In this document: piece after piece, positions 15,883 through 23,948 of the stretch
How the letters are laid out: each line of letters opens with the position of its first letter
Position numbering within the stretch: position 1 is the stretch's first letter
Assembly: GCA_003159795.1 (NCBI GenBank)
Contig: PLPK01000029.1
Location: 260 to 34,653, forward strand
Direction: 5' to 3'
DNA length: 34,394 bases
DNA from: Acidimicrobiaceae bacterium
GTDB lineage: Bacteria; Actinomycetota; Acidimicrobiia; Acidimicrobiales; Bog-793
Notes under the pieces: generated by a model
Databases searched by the model: none
What the model saw: only the letters and a program-made list of their open reading frames with translations
What the model was told of the DNA's origin: nothing
Made by a program: the position numbers and the translations under genes

Positions 15883-17022
15883 CTACTCGGTGACGAGCGG
15901 GACCTCGAAGCTCATCTCGGTTCCCGCCCCGTCGCCGGGAACGATCGAGAACGTGCCACCGAGAAGCTTGGCGCGCTCGGCCATGTTCGTCAGCCCCCGG
16001 CTCGCCGGCCCCGACTCCGCCGGCAGGCCGATGCCGTCGTCGGTGACCGTCAGGCGGAGTCGGTGCTCGGCGACGACGAGGCTGACGTGGACCCGGCTGG
16101 CGTGGGCGTGGCGGGCGACGTTCGTCAGGGCTTCCCGCAGCACGGCGAGCATGTGGCCGGCGACGTGCTCGCTCACCTCGGTGTCGATCGGGCCCGAGAC
16201 CGAGACGGACGGTTCGAAGCCGAGGCTGCGGACGGACTCGGCGCACAGCTCGAGGACCCGCGTCCGCGGGCTCCGGCGGCCGACCGGCAATGGCTCGAGG
16301 GCGAAGATCGAGGTGCGGATCTGGCGGATCGTGTCGTCGAGGTCGTCGACGGCCGTGTGGACCACCCGCAGAGCCTCCGGCGTGTGAACCATCCGGACGG
16401 TACTTTGCAGCGACAGGCCGGTCGCGAACAGTCGCTGGATCACCGTGTCGTGCAGGTCGTGCGCGATGCGGGCGCGCTCGGCGGCGACTCCGAGCTCACC
16501 GACCTTGGCGTGCAGCCGGGCGTTGTCGATCACCGTGCCCGCCGCCAGCGCGAGCGCCTGCAGGATGTCGCCGTCCTCTTCGGAGAACTCGTCGGCGTCG
16601 AGCTTCTCGGTGAGGTAGAGGTTGCCGAAGACTTCGCCGTGCACGAGGATCGGCACCCCGATGAACGACCGCATCTCCGGGTGGTGGTCTGGGAACCCGA
16701 CCGAGGCCGGGTGCCCAGTGAGATCGGCCAGGCGTAGGGGATGTCCGGTGTCGAAGATCATGCCGAGGACGCCCTCGCCGCGCGGCAGGTGGTCGATCCG
16801 GTCGACCTGCTCGGGAGTGAACCCGACGTTCACGAACTGGGAGAGGCGTCCCGTGCCGGGCTCGATCACGGCGAGCGCCCCGTAGCGGGCGTCGACGAGC
16901 TGACGGGCCTGCTCGACGATGTGGCGGAGCGCGGCGTCGAGTTCGAGGTCGGCCCCGAGGAGGAGCACCGCCTCGAGCAGCTGTTGCAGGCGCCGCGAAT
17001 CGGTCACCCGCCGGTACGGCAT
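15883..17022 (-). CDS. GAF-domain sensor histidine kinase (NarX/DevS type, HisKA_3)
   Basis: The kinase (379 residues from the ATG at 17022) has one GAF domain (about 10-165), a dimerisation/phosphoacceptor domain with ERARIAHDLHDTVIQRLFATGL (His about 191), and an HATPase domain with LREALTNVARHAHASRV (N box), DDGIGLP and ASRGLTNMAERAKLLGG. No membrane segment is visible, so it is cytosolic. DevS/DosT of mycobacteria carry two GAF domains, the first binding heme; here only one is seen and no ligand can be named. The divergently transcribed response regulator starts 109 bp away and is the likely partner. A GTG at 17055 would add 11 residues. Confidence 0.92.
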   Translation of the reverse strand: MPYRRVTDSRRLQQLLEAVLLLGADLELDAALRHIVEQARQLVDARYGALAVIEPGTGRLSQFVNVGFTPEQVDRIDHLPRGEGVLGMIFDTGHPLRLADLTGHPASVGFPDHHPEMRSFIGVPILVHGEVFGNLYLTEKLDADEFSEEDGDILQALALAAGTVIDNARLHAKVGELGVAAERARIAHDLHDTVIQRLFATGLSLQSTVRMVHTPEALRVVHTAVDDLDDTIRQIRTSIFALEPLPVGRRSPRTRVLELCAESVRSLGFEPSVSVSGPIDTEVSEHVAGHMLAVLREALTNVARHAHASRVHVSLVVAEHRLRLTVTDDGIGLPAESGPASRGLTNMAERAKLLGGTFSIVPGDGAGTEMSFEVPLVTE

Positions 17023-17131
17023 GGCTCCAGCGTGCCACGCGGACCGGGCGGTCACGACACGTCGTGCCGGGCCGCGCCGGCGGGACCTTTGACTCTGACC
17101 ACACGGCGCAATCCGAGCGCACAGTTACCAG

Positions 17132-17716
17132 ATGGGAATCCGGATCGTCGTCGTCGATGACAACACCGCGGTCCGGCAGAGCATTCGCGGGCTCCTCGAG
17201 AACGAGGAGGACTTTGAGTTTGTCGGTGAGGCCGCAACAGTGGGCGACGCGCAGCTCCTTGTCGAGCACGTCCGCCCCGATGTAGTCGTGCTCGACGTCC
17301 GCCTCCCCGACGGCGACGGCGTCGACCTGTGCCGGACGATCCGGTCGCACTACCCCGGGACGGCCTGCGTCATGCTCACCGCCTACTCCGATGACGAGGC
17401 GCTCATCGCGGCGCTCCTCGCCGGGGCGGCGGGCTACTTCCTCAAGCAGATCCGCGGGGGCGACCTCGTCTCCTGCATCCGGACGGTCTCGGCGGGGAGC
17501 CAGTTCCTCGACAGCTCGTTGATGGGTCACTGCCTCGCCTCGCTTGGTAGCGGGTCGGAGTACGGCTTCGACGCGGCGGAGTTGGCGATTGTGCGGGGCG
17601 TGCTCGAGGGCCTGTCGGAGGGCGAGATCGCCCAGGACCTGTCGCTCACCGAGGAGACCGTCGCGACCCGCCGGGCGCGCTGCTTCGAAAAGGTGCGCCA
17701 GCACGGCGTGCGCTGA
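17132..17716 (+). CDS. NarL/FixJ-type response regulator with an unusual HTH domain
   Basis: The 194-residue protein has a receiver domain (1-120) with VVVDDN at the start, phosphoacceptor Asp 55 in VVLDVRLPDG, Thr in MLTAYSDD and Lys in GAAGYFLKQ. After a linker the C-terminal HTH region reads AELAIVRGVLEGLSEGEIAQDL, then SLTEETVATRRARCFEKV. This keeps the GLSEGEIA core of LuxR-type domains but lacks the usual LTxRExEVL start and the final VKxHxxxIxxKL pattern, so DNA binding may be altered. The start is the ATG at 17132. It is divergent from the sensor kinase, with which it probably forms a two-component pair. Confidence 0.9.
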   Translation: MGIRIVVVDDNTAVRQSIRGLLENEEDFEFVGEAATVGDAQLLVEHVRPDVVVLDVRLPDGDGVDLCRTIRSHYPGTACVMLTAYSDDEALIAALLAGAAGYFLKQIRGGDLVSCIRTVSAGSQFLDSSLMGHCLASLGSGSEYGFDAAELAIVRGVLEGLSEGEIAQDLSLTEETVATRRARCFEKVRQHGVR

Positions 17717-17728
17717 ACGACTCGCGCC

Positions 17729-17745
17729 CCTCCGCCGGGCGGAGG
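17729..17745 (+). terminator. Candidate terminator after the response regulator
   Basis: CCTCCGC (17729-17735) and GCGGAGG (17739-17745) pair across a 3-base loop, 12 bases after the response-regulator stop. There is no T-run. Confidence 0.45.
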
Positions 17746-18060
17746 CAAGTGGTCCGTCTGAGATTTGATCTGGTGAGAGGGCTGCCCGAACGCGGAGTGG
17801 CAGCTGCCGGTGCGCCATGGTCCCCGCGCACGCGCTCGGGGGTCGTGCCGGCGGTGGCTGTGGCGGGCCGACTGCCCGGCGGGGATCTGCTGCGGCGATT
17901 TTTCCTTTCGTTCAAGTCGATCGAGCCGGTTGTGCGCACGCCCGCCGGTCTCGGTCGCGCGCCCGGGCCGCAGCCGTCACCGGGCCGGCGCTCGGAACGC
18001 GCCGTGCGCGGTCGTCACCGACGACCTGCGGACAGGTCCGTCCCGAAAGGGATGTCCGGC
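17746..18060. other. Intergenic stretch, no gene recognised
   Basis: About 315 bp between the response regulator and the tRNA-Gly gene. Open frames exist on both strands but are Arg/Pro-rich shadows without family motifs, and one runs straight through the tRNA. I see no clear promoter or repeat here. Confidence 0.5.
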
Positions 18061-18134
<74 letters not shown>

Positions 18135-18224
18135 ACGTTCGCGCAGTGTAGTTGTACCTGTCGCGTCGGCGACCGTTGTGGCGTGTGTTATCTGGAGTTA
18201 CGTATGTACGCCCTTGGGCGCTGT

Positions 18225-18230
18225 TAAAGT
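18225..18230 (+). promoter_or_regulatory. Candidate -10 box of the ROK glucokinase gene (leaderless mRNA)
   Basis: TAAAGT lies nine bases before the ATG at 18240, where transcription would be expected to begin. No Shine-Dalgarno sequence precedes the ATG. TTACGT at 18198-18203 is a weak -35 candidate, but its spacing (21 bp) is long. Confidence 0.5.
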
Positions 18231-18239
18231 CGTCAAAAC

Positions 18240-19217
18240 ATGTCTGTGGCTCTCGGTCTTGACGTCGGCGGTACGAAGATCCTTGCCATCGCCGTCAGCG
18301 GCGATGGAACGGTCATCAACGAGATCCGGGTGAAATCGTCGAACTCGCGCAAGCGCCTCCTCGATTCCCTGGAGGGCGCGACTGCGATGCTCGTCGAGTC
18401 CCTCGGGTCCCGCGCCGAGGAGCTCGTCGGGATCGGTGTCGGTGTGCCCGGCCTGCTCGACAGCCACGGGGTCCTCGAGGAGGCGCCGAACCTGCCGGCC
18501 GTGTCCGGTACGCCGATGACCGGCGAGCTCTCGCGCCGGCTCGGCCACGTCTTCGAGCGCCGCGAGCGCTTTCGTCTCGTCGTCGACAACGACGGGATGT
18601 GCTCCGCCGCCGGCGAGAACGCCTTCGGGGCGGCACAGGGGCTGAGTGACGCGATCGTCATCACGCTCGGCACCGGAGTCGGCGGCGGCGTCATCGCCGG
18701 GGGCCAGCTGCTGCGCGGCGGCAGGGGTTTCGCCGGCGAGATCGGCCACATGGTCGTCAACGTCGACGGCCCACTCTGCCCCTGCGGCCGGCACGGTTGC
18801 TGGGAGCAGTACGTCTCCGGAGGCGGACACGCCCGCCTCGCGCGGGAAGCCGCCCTCGCCGGGAAGGCCACCCGCATCGTCGAGATTGCCGGGGGCAACG
18901 CCGAGGCGATCCGCAGCGAGCACATCTTCGAGGCCGCCCGCGCCGGGGATCTCGAGGCGTGGGGAATCGTCGACGTGATCTCGCGCTACCTCGCGCTCGG
19001 GCTCGCGAACCTCGTCGAGGTGCTCGATCCGCTGGCTTTGATCCTCGGCGGTGGCATCATCCGTGACGGCGACCTCTTCATGCCGCTCACGAAGAAGTAC
19101 TTCGAGCAGACCCGCCGTGGCAAGGGCGAACGGGCTGTGTCGGTGCGCTCCGCCGAGCTAGGCGACCGCTCCGGCGCGATCGGTGCGGCGGCGCTCGCCC
19201 TCGGGCTCGTCGTCTGA
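18240..19217 (+). CDS. glk: ROK-family glucokinase
   Basis: ROK kinases phosphorylate glucose or related sugars with ATP. The 325-residue product has LGLDVGGTKILAIAV (phosphate binding), VVDNDGM with the catalytic Asp 118, ITLGTGVGGGVI, FAGEIGHMVV (Glu 167, His 170) and the zinc motif CPCGRHGCWEQY (Cys 180, 182 and 187 with the His). There is no N-terminal HTH, so it is a kinase rather than a ROK repressor. The NDxN motif is altered to NDGM, a mild change next to the catalytic Asp. The gene is convergent with the tRNA-Pro remnant at its 3' end. Glucokinase is the most likely assignment; N-acetylglucosamine or allose kinase is possible. Confidence 0.9.
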   Translation: MSVALGLDVGGTKILAIAVSGDGTVINEIRVKSSNSRKRLLDSLEGATAMLVESLGSRAEELVGIGVGVPGLLDSHGVLEEAPNLPAVSGTPMTGELSRRLGHVFERRERFRLVVDNDGMCSAAGENAFGAAQGLSDAIVITLGTGVGGGVIAGGQLLRGGRGFAGEIGHMVVNVDGPLCPCGRHGCWEQYVSGGGHARLAREAALAGKATRIVEIAGGNAEAIRSEHIFEAARAGDLEAWGIVDVISRYLALGLANLVEVLDPLALILGGGIIRDGDLFMPLTKKYFEQTRRGKGERAVSVRSAELGDRSGAIGAAALALGLVV

Positions 19218-19226
19218 GCCAGCCAG

Positions 19227-19269
19227 TCGGGGAGGCGGGCTTCGAATCCGCGACCTCCTGCTCCCAAAG
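19227..19269 (-). repeat. Degenerate 3' half of tRNA-Pro, putative attachment-site copy (left)
   Basis: These 43 bases match 41 of 43 positions of 23949-23991, the 3' part of the intact tRNA-Pro gene from the anticodon loop through the acceptor 3' strand. One of the two changes breaks the T-stem (an A facing C), and upstream of the anticodon loop the likeness stops abruptly. It is therefore not a working tRNA. The copy lies 10 bp after the glk stop, in the same orientation as the intact gene. This is the classical footprint of site-specific integration into a tRNA 3' end. Confidence 0.85.
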
Positions 19270-19386
19270 TCGGCATAGCTCGTGTCGCGTCGTGGGACCA
19301 CGTTGGGTTTAGGCAGGTCAGCGTGTGGATTGCACCGACCGCCTTGGGGCTCGGGTGGCGTCGCGGGGGGACGGCCAGTGGAGGTC

Positions 19387-19404
19387 CGCTGACATTCCGC
19401 TGGC
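19387..19404 (+). repeat. 18-bp islet end repeat, left copy
   Basis: CGCTGACATTCCGCTGGC here matches 23871-23888 (CGCTGACAATCCGCTGGC) at 17 of 18 positions, in the same orientation. Placement inside both ends of the islet recalls integrase arm-type sites, but that is an inference. Confidence 0.4.
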
Positions 19405-19423
19405 GACGGAGGCAAGAGGGCGT

Positions 19424-19609
19424 TCAGCGGAATGGAACGCCGGGGATCTCGCTAACGCGGTCCAATCGCTGCTGAAGTTCCGCGAGCTGTTCGGGGGTGA
19501 AGTCCTCGATTTCCGGGTGCTCGATCGGTCCGCCGGCCAAGTTGGCATCCACAAGCGCATTGGCGCCCATCACGACCTGACTATCCGTGTCGCGCACGAT
19601 CGGTGGCAC
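19424..19609 (-). CDS. Small hypothetical protein or gene fragment in the islet
   Basis: The frame reads MPPIVRDTDSQVVMGANALV and then DANLAGGPIEHPEIEDFTPE, QLAELQQRLDRVSEIPGVPFR, a protein-like sequence of 61 residues. The open frame continues upstream to a stop at 19697-19699 with equally protein-like text (AILAARESYENEGDPYETYLV), yet no usual start codon is found there. A GAAGGAG followed by ATG at about 19623 lies in another frame; a one-base change would join them. I therefore suspect a broken gene. No family is recognised. A second fragment upstream on the same strand (ARDLRVEMLGEHPSAIAEMR) ends at a stop near 19740. Confidence 0.3.
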   Translation of the reverse strand: MPPIVRDTDSQVVMGANALVDANLAGGPIEHPEIEDFTPEQLAELQQRLDRVSEIPGVPFR

Positions 19610-19952
19610 GAGGTACGTCTCATAGGGGTCTCCTTCGTTCTCGTAGCTTTCGCGAGCCGCAAGAATGGCGAGGCCCCTGGCCGCGCCGTTGGATGTCTAC
19701 GAGGTGGGCACCGAGCTGATCACCCCTGCTTCACCGAGAAGCGGTTCTCATCTCGGCGATCGCCGAGGGATGTTCGCCGAGCATCTCCACGCGGAGATCA
19801 CGGGCACTGGCAAACAATGAAATACGCTAGAGAGCTTCGGGAATAGCTAGAATCAACCATCGTCAATGGGGTGTTTTGATCTTGGCGGCACCGTTCATTG
19901 CTGTCGAGATGAGCAGTAGATGTCCGAGAGAGGGGGAGAGAGAGGGGGTTGC

Positions 19953-22900
19953 ATGGTCGACACCCAGCTCGAACAGCTCAAGGCGATCGCCAGGTTGTCT
20001 GGTGAGCCGTTCATCCTCCTCACTCCCGACGAGGCCATAGGCACGTGGAACGCCGCCGCTAGAGCGATTTTCGGCTACTCGCAAAGGGAGATCCTCGGCA
20101 AGAAGATCAGCCTTCTTCTCAGCCCACAGGGCGCGTCCAGGTTGCGCGCCGGCTTCGATCGCCTCAACCACGGCAGACCGGCGGAACGGCTCGAGTCGTT
20201 CGTGCGGCCGAAAGACGGCCATCGGGTGAAGACCTCGATGACGCTTTCCCCGGTCCGCGACGATCTCGGAGTGCTGCTCGGCGCATCACTCGTCGTCCGT
20301 CGAACGTCCCACAGAGCCTCACCGAGCGATGAAGCAGCAAGTTTCTCGGCGGTCATCAGTAGACCAAACGGGTCGTCGAGACGACGCTCCACGCACGTCA
20401 GCTTCGCGACCTGGAATGGCGCCGCTGAGCGCCTGTTCGGGTACGCCGATTACGAGACGGTCGGTAGCGACGTCTCGCTCCTTGTGCCTCCCGAGCGGGT
20501 TTCCAAGTTCCGCCGGGAGATCGTGCGTCTTCTCAGCGGTGTCGCAGTCCGGAACTCGAACTGCTTCCGGCTGGCCAAGACCGGACAATCAGTCGAGGCG
20601 TCTTTCACGCTGACCCCGATCCACGGCCCAGGTGAACAGATCGTCGGACTCACCGCAGTCGCCGAGGCACCTACCCCGGTGGCAAGACCGGGTCACGAAG
20701 GTGGAGCCTCACGGACGCGGCAACATGTCGCGCGCGCAGGCGCCGATGGCGACCCGACGACTCAGTTGCGCAAACCCGTGGTGCAGCGCCTGTTCCAGCC
20801 ATCGATCACCGGCGTCCTGGGTCCTCGCTGGCAGAACGCGTTCGAACAAAGTCCGATCCCGATGGCGATTGTCTCCACCGAGCGTCACCCGGTGTGGGTG
20901 AACAGTGCCTATGAGCGGATGCTCGGCTACACGCGCGAACAACTCACCGGCTTGAACTCGTTCGACGAGATCACCCACCCCGCCGACGTCCCAATCGCCG
21001 ACGAATCTCACGCGGAGATGTTCGCCGGCACCCTCCAAGTCTATGAGTACGAGAAGCGGTACCTGCACGCGGATGGACACATTGTTCCGGCGCGCGTCTT
21101 TCTTGCGGCGATACGCAACGAGTCGGGGGCGCTCGTCGCTGTCCTTTCGCAACTCGTTGAACTCACACAAGAGAGGCGAGCCGAAGAGCAACGAAACAGT
21201 GCAACGCGCTTAGCTCACGTGCTTTTCGATCACAGTGCCATCTCGGCAGGGACCATCAACCTGCAGGTTCGCCTCCAGGCGGTCAACGACGTGATGGTTC
21301 GCCTTTCCGGCTATTCGCGGGAGGAGCTGGTCGGTTCAGAGTTTGCAAGCTACCTCCACCCTGACGACGTCGCCGGACTGGCGAAAGGCTTCTCCGAGTT
21401 ATTGGCCGGGACCCGCGACAGAGATGAACTCGAGGTGCGTCTTCGCCACCGCGACGGTTACTTCGTGCCCTGCCAGATGTACACCTCGGCGATGCGGGAC
21501 GACTCGGGATCACTCGTCGCTGTCCTCGGGCAGTTCATTGATCTTACGGGGCAGAGACTGGCCGAGGAACGACGTGAGGCAGAGGCACGCCTACGCCAGC
21601 TCAATTTCGACCAGACCCCCATCCCAGTTGGAGCCATCGACCTGCGAGCTCGCCTGCAATCGGTTAACGACGCGGCCGTTCGCCTTTTCGGCCGCTCGCG
21701 CGAGGAGCTGGTCGGATCGTCGCTCGCAAGCTACCTCCACCCTGACGATGTCGCCGCCGCGACGAAGGGATTCTCGGAATTCCTTGCTGGAACCCGAGAC
21801 AGCGACAGACTCGAGACCCGCCTGCGCCCCGCCGACGGCCATTTCATCCCCTGCGAGATGTACTCCTCGTCGGTCCGCGACGACTCCGGGTTGCTCGTCG
21901 GCGTCGTCACACAGCTCGTCGATCTCACGGAGCAGAAGAAAGCAGAGGAAGAACGGGCGAGCGCAACGCGCCTCGTAGGCCTGCTTTTCGAGCAGAGCCC
22001 CATTCCTACCGGGATCTTCGATCTCGAGGGACGACTACAGCAACTGAACGACGCCTTCGCCGAGGTCCTCGGGGGTTCGCCCCACGAACTCATCGGCACG
22101 ATGATCGCCGAGTCGCTGCATCCGGACGAAGTCGCGGATTTCCGTCATCTCTTCTCCAAAATGGCCTTGGGAGCCCGGGAGAGCGCCTCACTCGATTGGC
22201 ATTTCATCCACGCCGTCGGCCGCGTCGTTCCTGGTCGCCTCTTCGCCAGGACGATTCGCGACGACTCCGGCTCGGTCGTCGCCATCCTCGGGCAGTTCCT
22301 TGATCAATCAGAGCTGTGGCGCGTCGAGGAGCAGCTGGAGTTCGAGGAACTCCACGACCCCCTCACCTCGCTCCCCTCGCGAACCCTTGTCGTCGCCCGG
22401 GTGGGGCGAGAAGTCGAGTGGGAGCATTCCCGTCACCGTCTCACCGGCGTGGCGATCATCGACATCGACCGCTTCGAGGCGGTGAACGAGACGTTGGGTC
22501 GCGCCATCGGTGACCAGCTCCTTGTCGAGCTGGCCCAACGTCTCGCTGACGCCACGCGGAGCACCGACACCGTCGGTCGGTTGGAAGGCGACACGTTCGC
22601 CGTCGTGCGCGGTTCGCTCGCCGATCCACTCGAAATGGTTGACCTCGCACAGGAGATCACGACGGTGGTCGGTCGGCCCTTCCTCGTCGATAAAGAGCAG
22701 GTAACCATGACCGTGAGCATTGGGGTGGCGATCAGCAGTCGAGACGAGACCGCGGATCGGCTGATCGGCGACGCCGGACTCGCGCTCACGAAGGCGAAGG
22801 AGGACGGCGGTCACTGCTCGGTCGTCTTCGACGACGAATTGCGCGTCCGGGCGCGGACCCGGGTCGCGGCAGAGACCGGACTGCGCGCCGCGCTGCACAA

Positions 22901-23660
22901 CGATGAGTTCGTGCTCTATTACCAGCCAATCGTCGATCTCCTCCTCGGCCGGTTTGCCGGCACGGAAGCGTTAATCCGCTGGAACGATCCTGTCCGCGGC
23001 ATCGTGCCGCCCGACGAGTTCATCCCGACCGCGGAGCGGACCGGGCTCATCGTGCCGATCGGCGAGTGGGTGATGGAGGAAGCCTGCCGCCAGGCGAGCG
23101 CCTGGAACCGGAAGAGGTTGCACGGCGCCCCGTGGGAGATCGCGGTCAACGTCTCGCCGCTCCAGATCAGGTCGGGCACGTTCCTTGAGACGGTCAACCA
23201 CGCCCTCGACTCCTCGGGACTCGATCCGTCGGCACTCACGCTCGAGCTCACCGAGACCGTCTTCATGAAGAGCCCCGAAACCGTCCGCGCCGTGCTCGAC
23301 CCGCTCCACGAACGCGGGGTTCGGATCTCGATCGACGATTTCGGAACCGGTTACTCCTCTCTGGGGCGTATCCAGCGATTCAAGATCGACGTCCTGAAGA
23401 TCGACCGCAGCTTCGTCAGCGGCCTCGAGAACGACGAGTCGGCAAGGCAGCTCGTCACGGCGATCGTCGAGATGGGTCGAGCCCTCAATGTCCTCGTCAT
23501 CGCCGAGGGCGTGGAGACTAAGGCCCAGCTCGAATGGCTCGAAAGTATCGGTTGCCGCGACGCTCAAGGCTTCCTGTTCGCGCACCCGATGCCCGCGCCG
23601 GAGTGCCTCGCCTTCTTGAAGCGGCGCTACGCGGCCAGTGGGGGGCTGCCCTCGCATTGA
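19953..23660 (+). CDS. Six-PAS, degenerate GGDEF, EAL protein (probable c-di-GMP phosphodiesterase)
   Basis: The product (1,235 residues from the ATG at 19953, which follows GAGGGGG; another ATG at 19920 has no good ribosome site) contains six PAS modules. They lie at about nt 19980-20310, 20350-20670, 20820-21180, 21205-21560, 21590-21940 and 21970-22320. The last four show the same HPxD landmark exactly 381 bp (127 residues) apart. A GGDEF-like domain (22350-22830) follows, with RLEGDTF in place of GGDEF, so it is probably not a cyclase. The EAL domain (22870-23640) keeps TEALIRW, NVSPLQ, LELTET, DDFGTGYSSL, LKIDRSFV, IAEGVET and QGFLFAHP, so c-di-GMP hydrolysis is likely. No membrane segment or signal peptide is visible; it is a cytosolic multi-sensor. 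It is the cargo of the tRNA-flanked islet, and its codon use is less GC-rich than its neighbours. The signals it senses are unknown. Confidence 0.92.
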   Translation: MVDTQLEQLKAIARLSGEPFILLTPDEAIGTWNAAARAIFGYSQREILGKKISLLLSPQGASRLRAGFDRLNHGRPAERLESFVRPKDGHRVKTSMTLSPVRDDLGVLLGASLVVRRTSHRASPSDEAASFSAVISRPNGSSRRRSTHVSFATWNGAAERLFGYADYETVGSDVSLLVPPERVSKFRREIVRLLSGVAVRNSNCFRLAKTGQSVEASFTLTPIHGPGEQIVGLTAVAEAPTPVARPGHEGGASRTRQHVARAGADGDPTTQLRKPVVQRLFQPSITGVLGPRWQNAFEQSPIPMAIVSTERHPVWVNSAYERMLGYTREQLTGLNSFDEITHPADVPIADESHAEMFAGTLQVYEYEKRYLHADGHIVPARVFLAAIRNESGALVAVLSQLVELTQERRAEEQRNSATRLAHVLFDHSAISAGTINLQVRLQAVNDVMVRLSGYSREELVGSEFASYLHPDDVAGLAKGFSELLAGTRDRDELEVRLRHRDGYFVPCQMYTSAMRDDSGSLVAVLGQFIDLTGQRLAEERREAEARLRQLNFDQTPIPVGAIDLRARLQSVNDAAVRLFGRSREELVGSSLASYLHPDDVAAATKGFSEFLAGTRDSDRLETRLRPADGHFIPCEMYSSSVRDDSGLLVGVVTQLVDLTEQKKAEEERASATRLVGLLFEQSPIPTGIFDLEGRLQQLNDAFAEVLGGSPHELIGTMIAESLHPDEVADFRHLFSKMALGARESASLDWHFIHAVGRVVPGRLFARTIRDDSGSVVAILGQFLDQSELWRVEEQLEFEELHDPLTSLPSRTLVVARVGREVEWEHSRHRLTGVAIIDIDRFEAVNETLGRAIGDQLLVELAQRLADATRSTDTVGRLEGDTFAVVRGSLADPLEMVDLAQEITTVVGRPFLVDKEQVTMTVSIGVAISSRDETADRLIGDAGLALTKAKEDGGHCSVVFDDELRVRARTRVAAETGLRAALHNDEFVLYYQPIVDLLLGRFAGTEALIRWNDPVRGIVPPDEFIPTAERTGLIVPIGEWVMEEACRQASAWNRKRLHGAPWEIAVNVSPLQIRSGTFLETVNHALDSSGLDPSALTLELTETVFMKSPETVRAVLDPLHERGVRISIDDFGTGYSSLGRIQRFKIDVLKIDRSFVSGLENDESARQLVTAIVEMGRALNVLVIAEGVETKAQLEWLESIGCRDAQGFLFAHPMPAPECLAFLKRRYAASGGLPSH
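21345..21375 (+). repeat. 31-bp repeat inside PAS module 4, copied in module 5
   Basis: GCAAGCTACCTCCACCCTGA followed by CGACGTCGCCG recurs at 21726-21756 with a single change, 381 bp downstream. It marks a recent duplication of a PAS-coding unit. Confidence 0.8.
21726..21756 (+). repeat. Second copy of the 31-bp PAS-module repeat
   Basis: Matches 21345-21375 with one change (C to T in GACGAYGTCGCC). The equivalent place in module 6 (22116) is recognisable at protein level only, so modules 4 and 5 are the youngest pair. Confidence 0.8.
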
Positions 23661-23870
23661 TGCGGCACGGTGAGTCTGCCTTTGGAGCCCGCAGTGTGCC
23701 AGGAGACGGAGCCTTAGAGCTGAAAGTTCGTGAAGCCGCAACCAGGCGGGGATAGCCACCTCATTGGCCTGAGGCTCCTCGTGACTGCTGAGCGCTAACG
23801 ACATAGTTGCTCAGGCCGAAACCACTTACAGGGAAGCGAGGAGTGCGCCCAGAGCTCTGCTCGGTCCGTG
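23661..23870. other. Right end of the islet, no gene recognised
   Basis: Between the PAS/EAL gene and the end repeat. CCTCATTGGCCTGAGG at 23759-23774 can form a 5-bp hairpin that may end the upstream transcript. The remaining sequence shows no family-like reading frame on either strand. Confidence 0.4.
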
Positions 23871-23888
23871 CGCTGACAATCCGCTGGC
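23871..23888 (+). repeat. 18-bp islet end repeat, right copy
   Basis: CGCTGACAATCCGCTGGC, 17 of 18 identical to 19387-19404 and in the same orientation, about 60 bp from the tRNA-Pro 3' end. Confidence 0.4.
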
Positions 23889-23921
23889 ATTCGGCGTTTA
23901 GACCTCTGCTGATCACACGCT

Positions 23922-23938
23922 CCAGGTCGCTGACCTGG
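23922..23938 (-). terminator. Hairpin just past the tRNA-Pro 3' end
   Basis: CCAGGTC (23922-23928) and GACCTGG (23932-23938) form a perfect 7-bp stem with a 3-base loop. In the direction of the tRNA it starts about ten bases after the mature 3' end, a place typical for a terminator. If the islet model holds, this hairpin was brought by the element. Confidence 0.45.
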
Positions 23939-23948
23939 GATTATTCGG

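Noticed and set aside
17081-17100. A DosR-like box (GGGACCTTTGACTC) between the divergent kinase and regulator
   Set aside because: Only the first half resembles the known palindrome; the second half does not, and the regulator's HTH is atypical.
19227-19290. A second functional tRNA-Pro after glk
   Set aside because: Only the 3' half is present, the T-stem is mispaired and no acceptor or D arm can be drawn.
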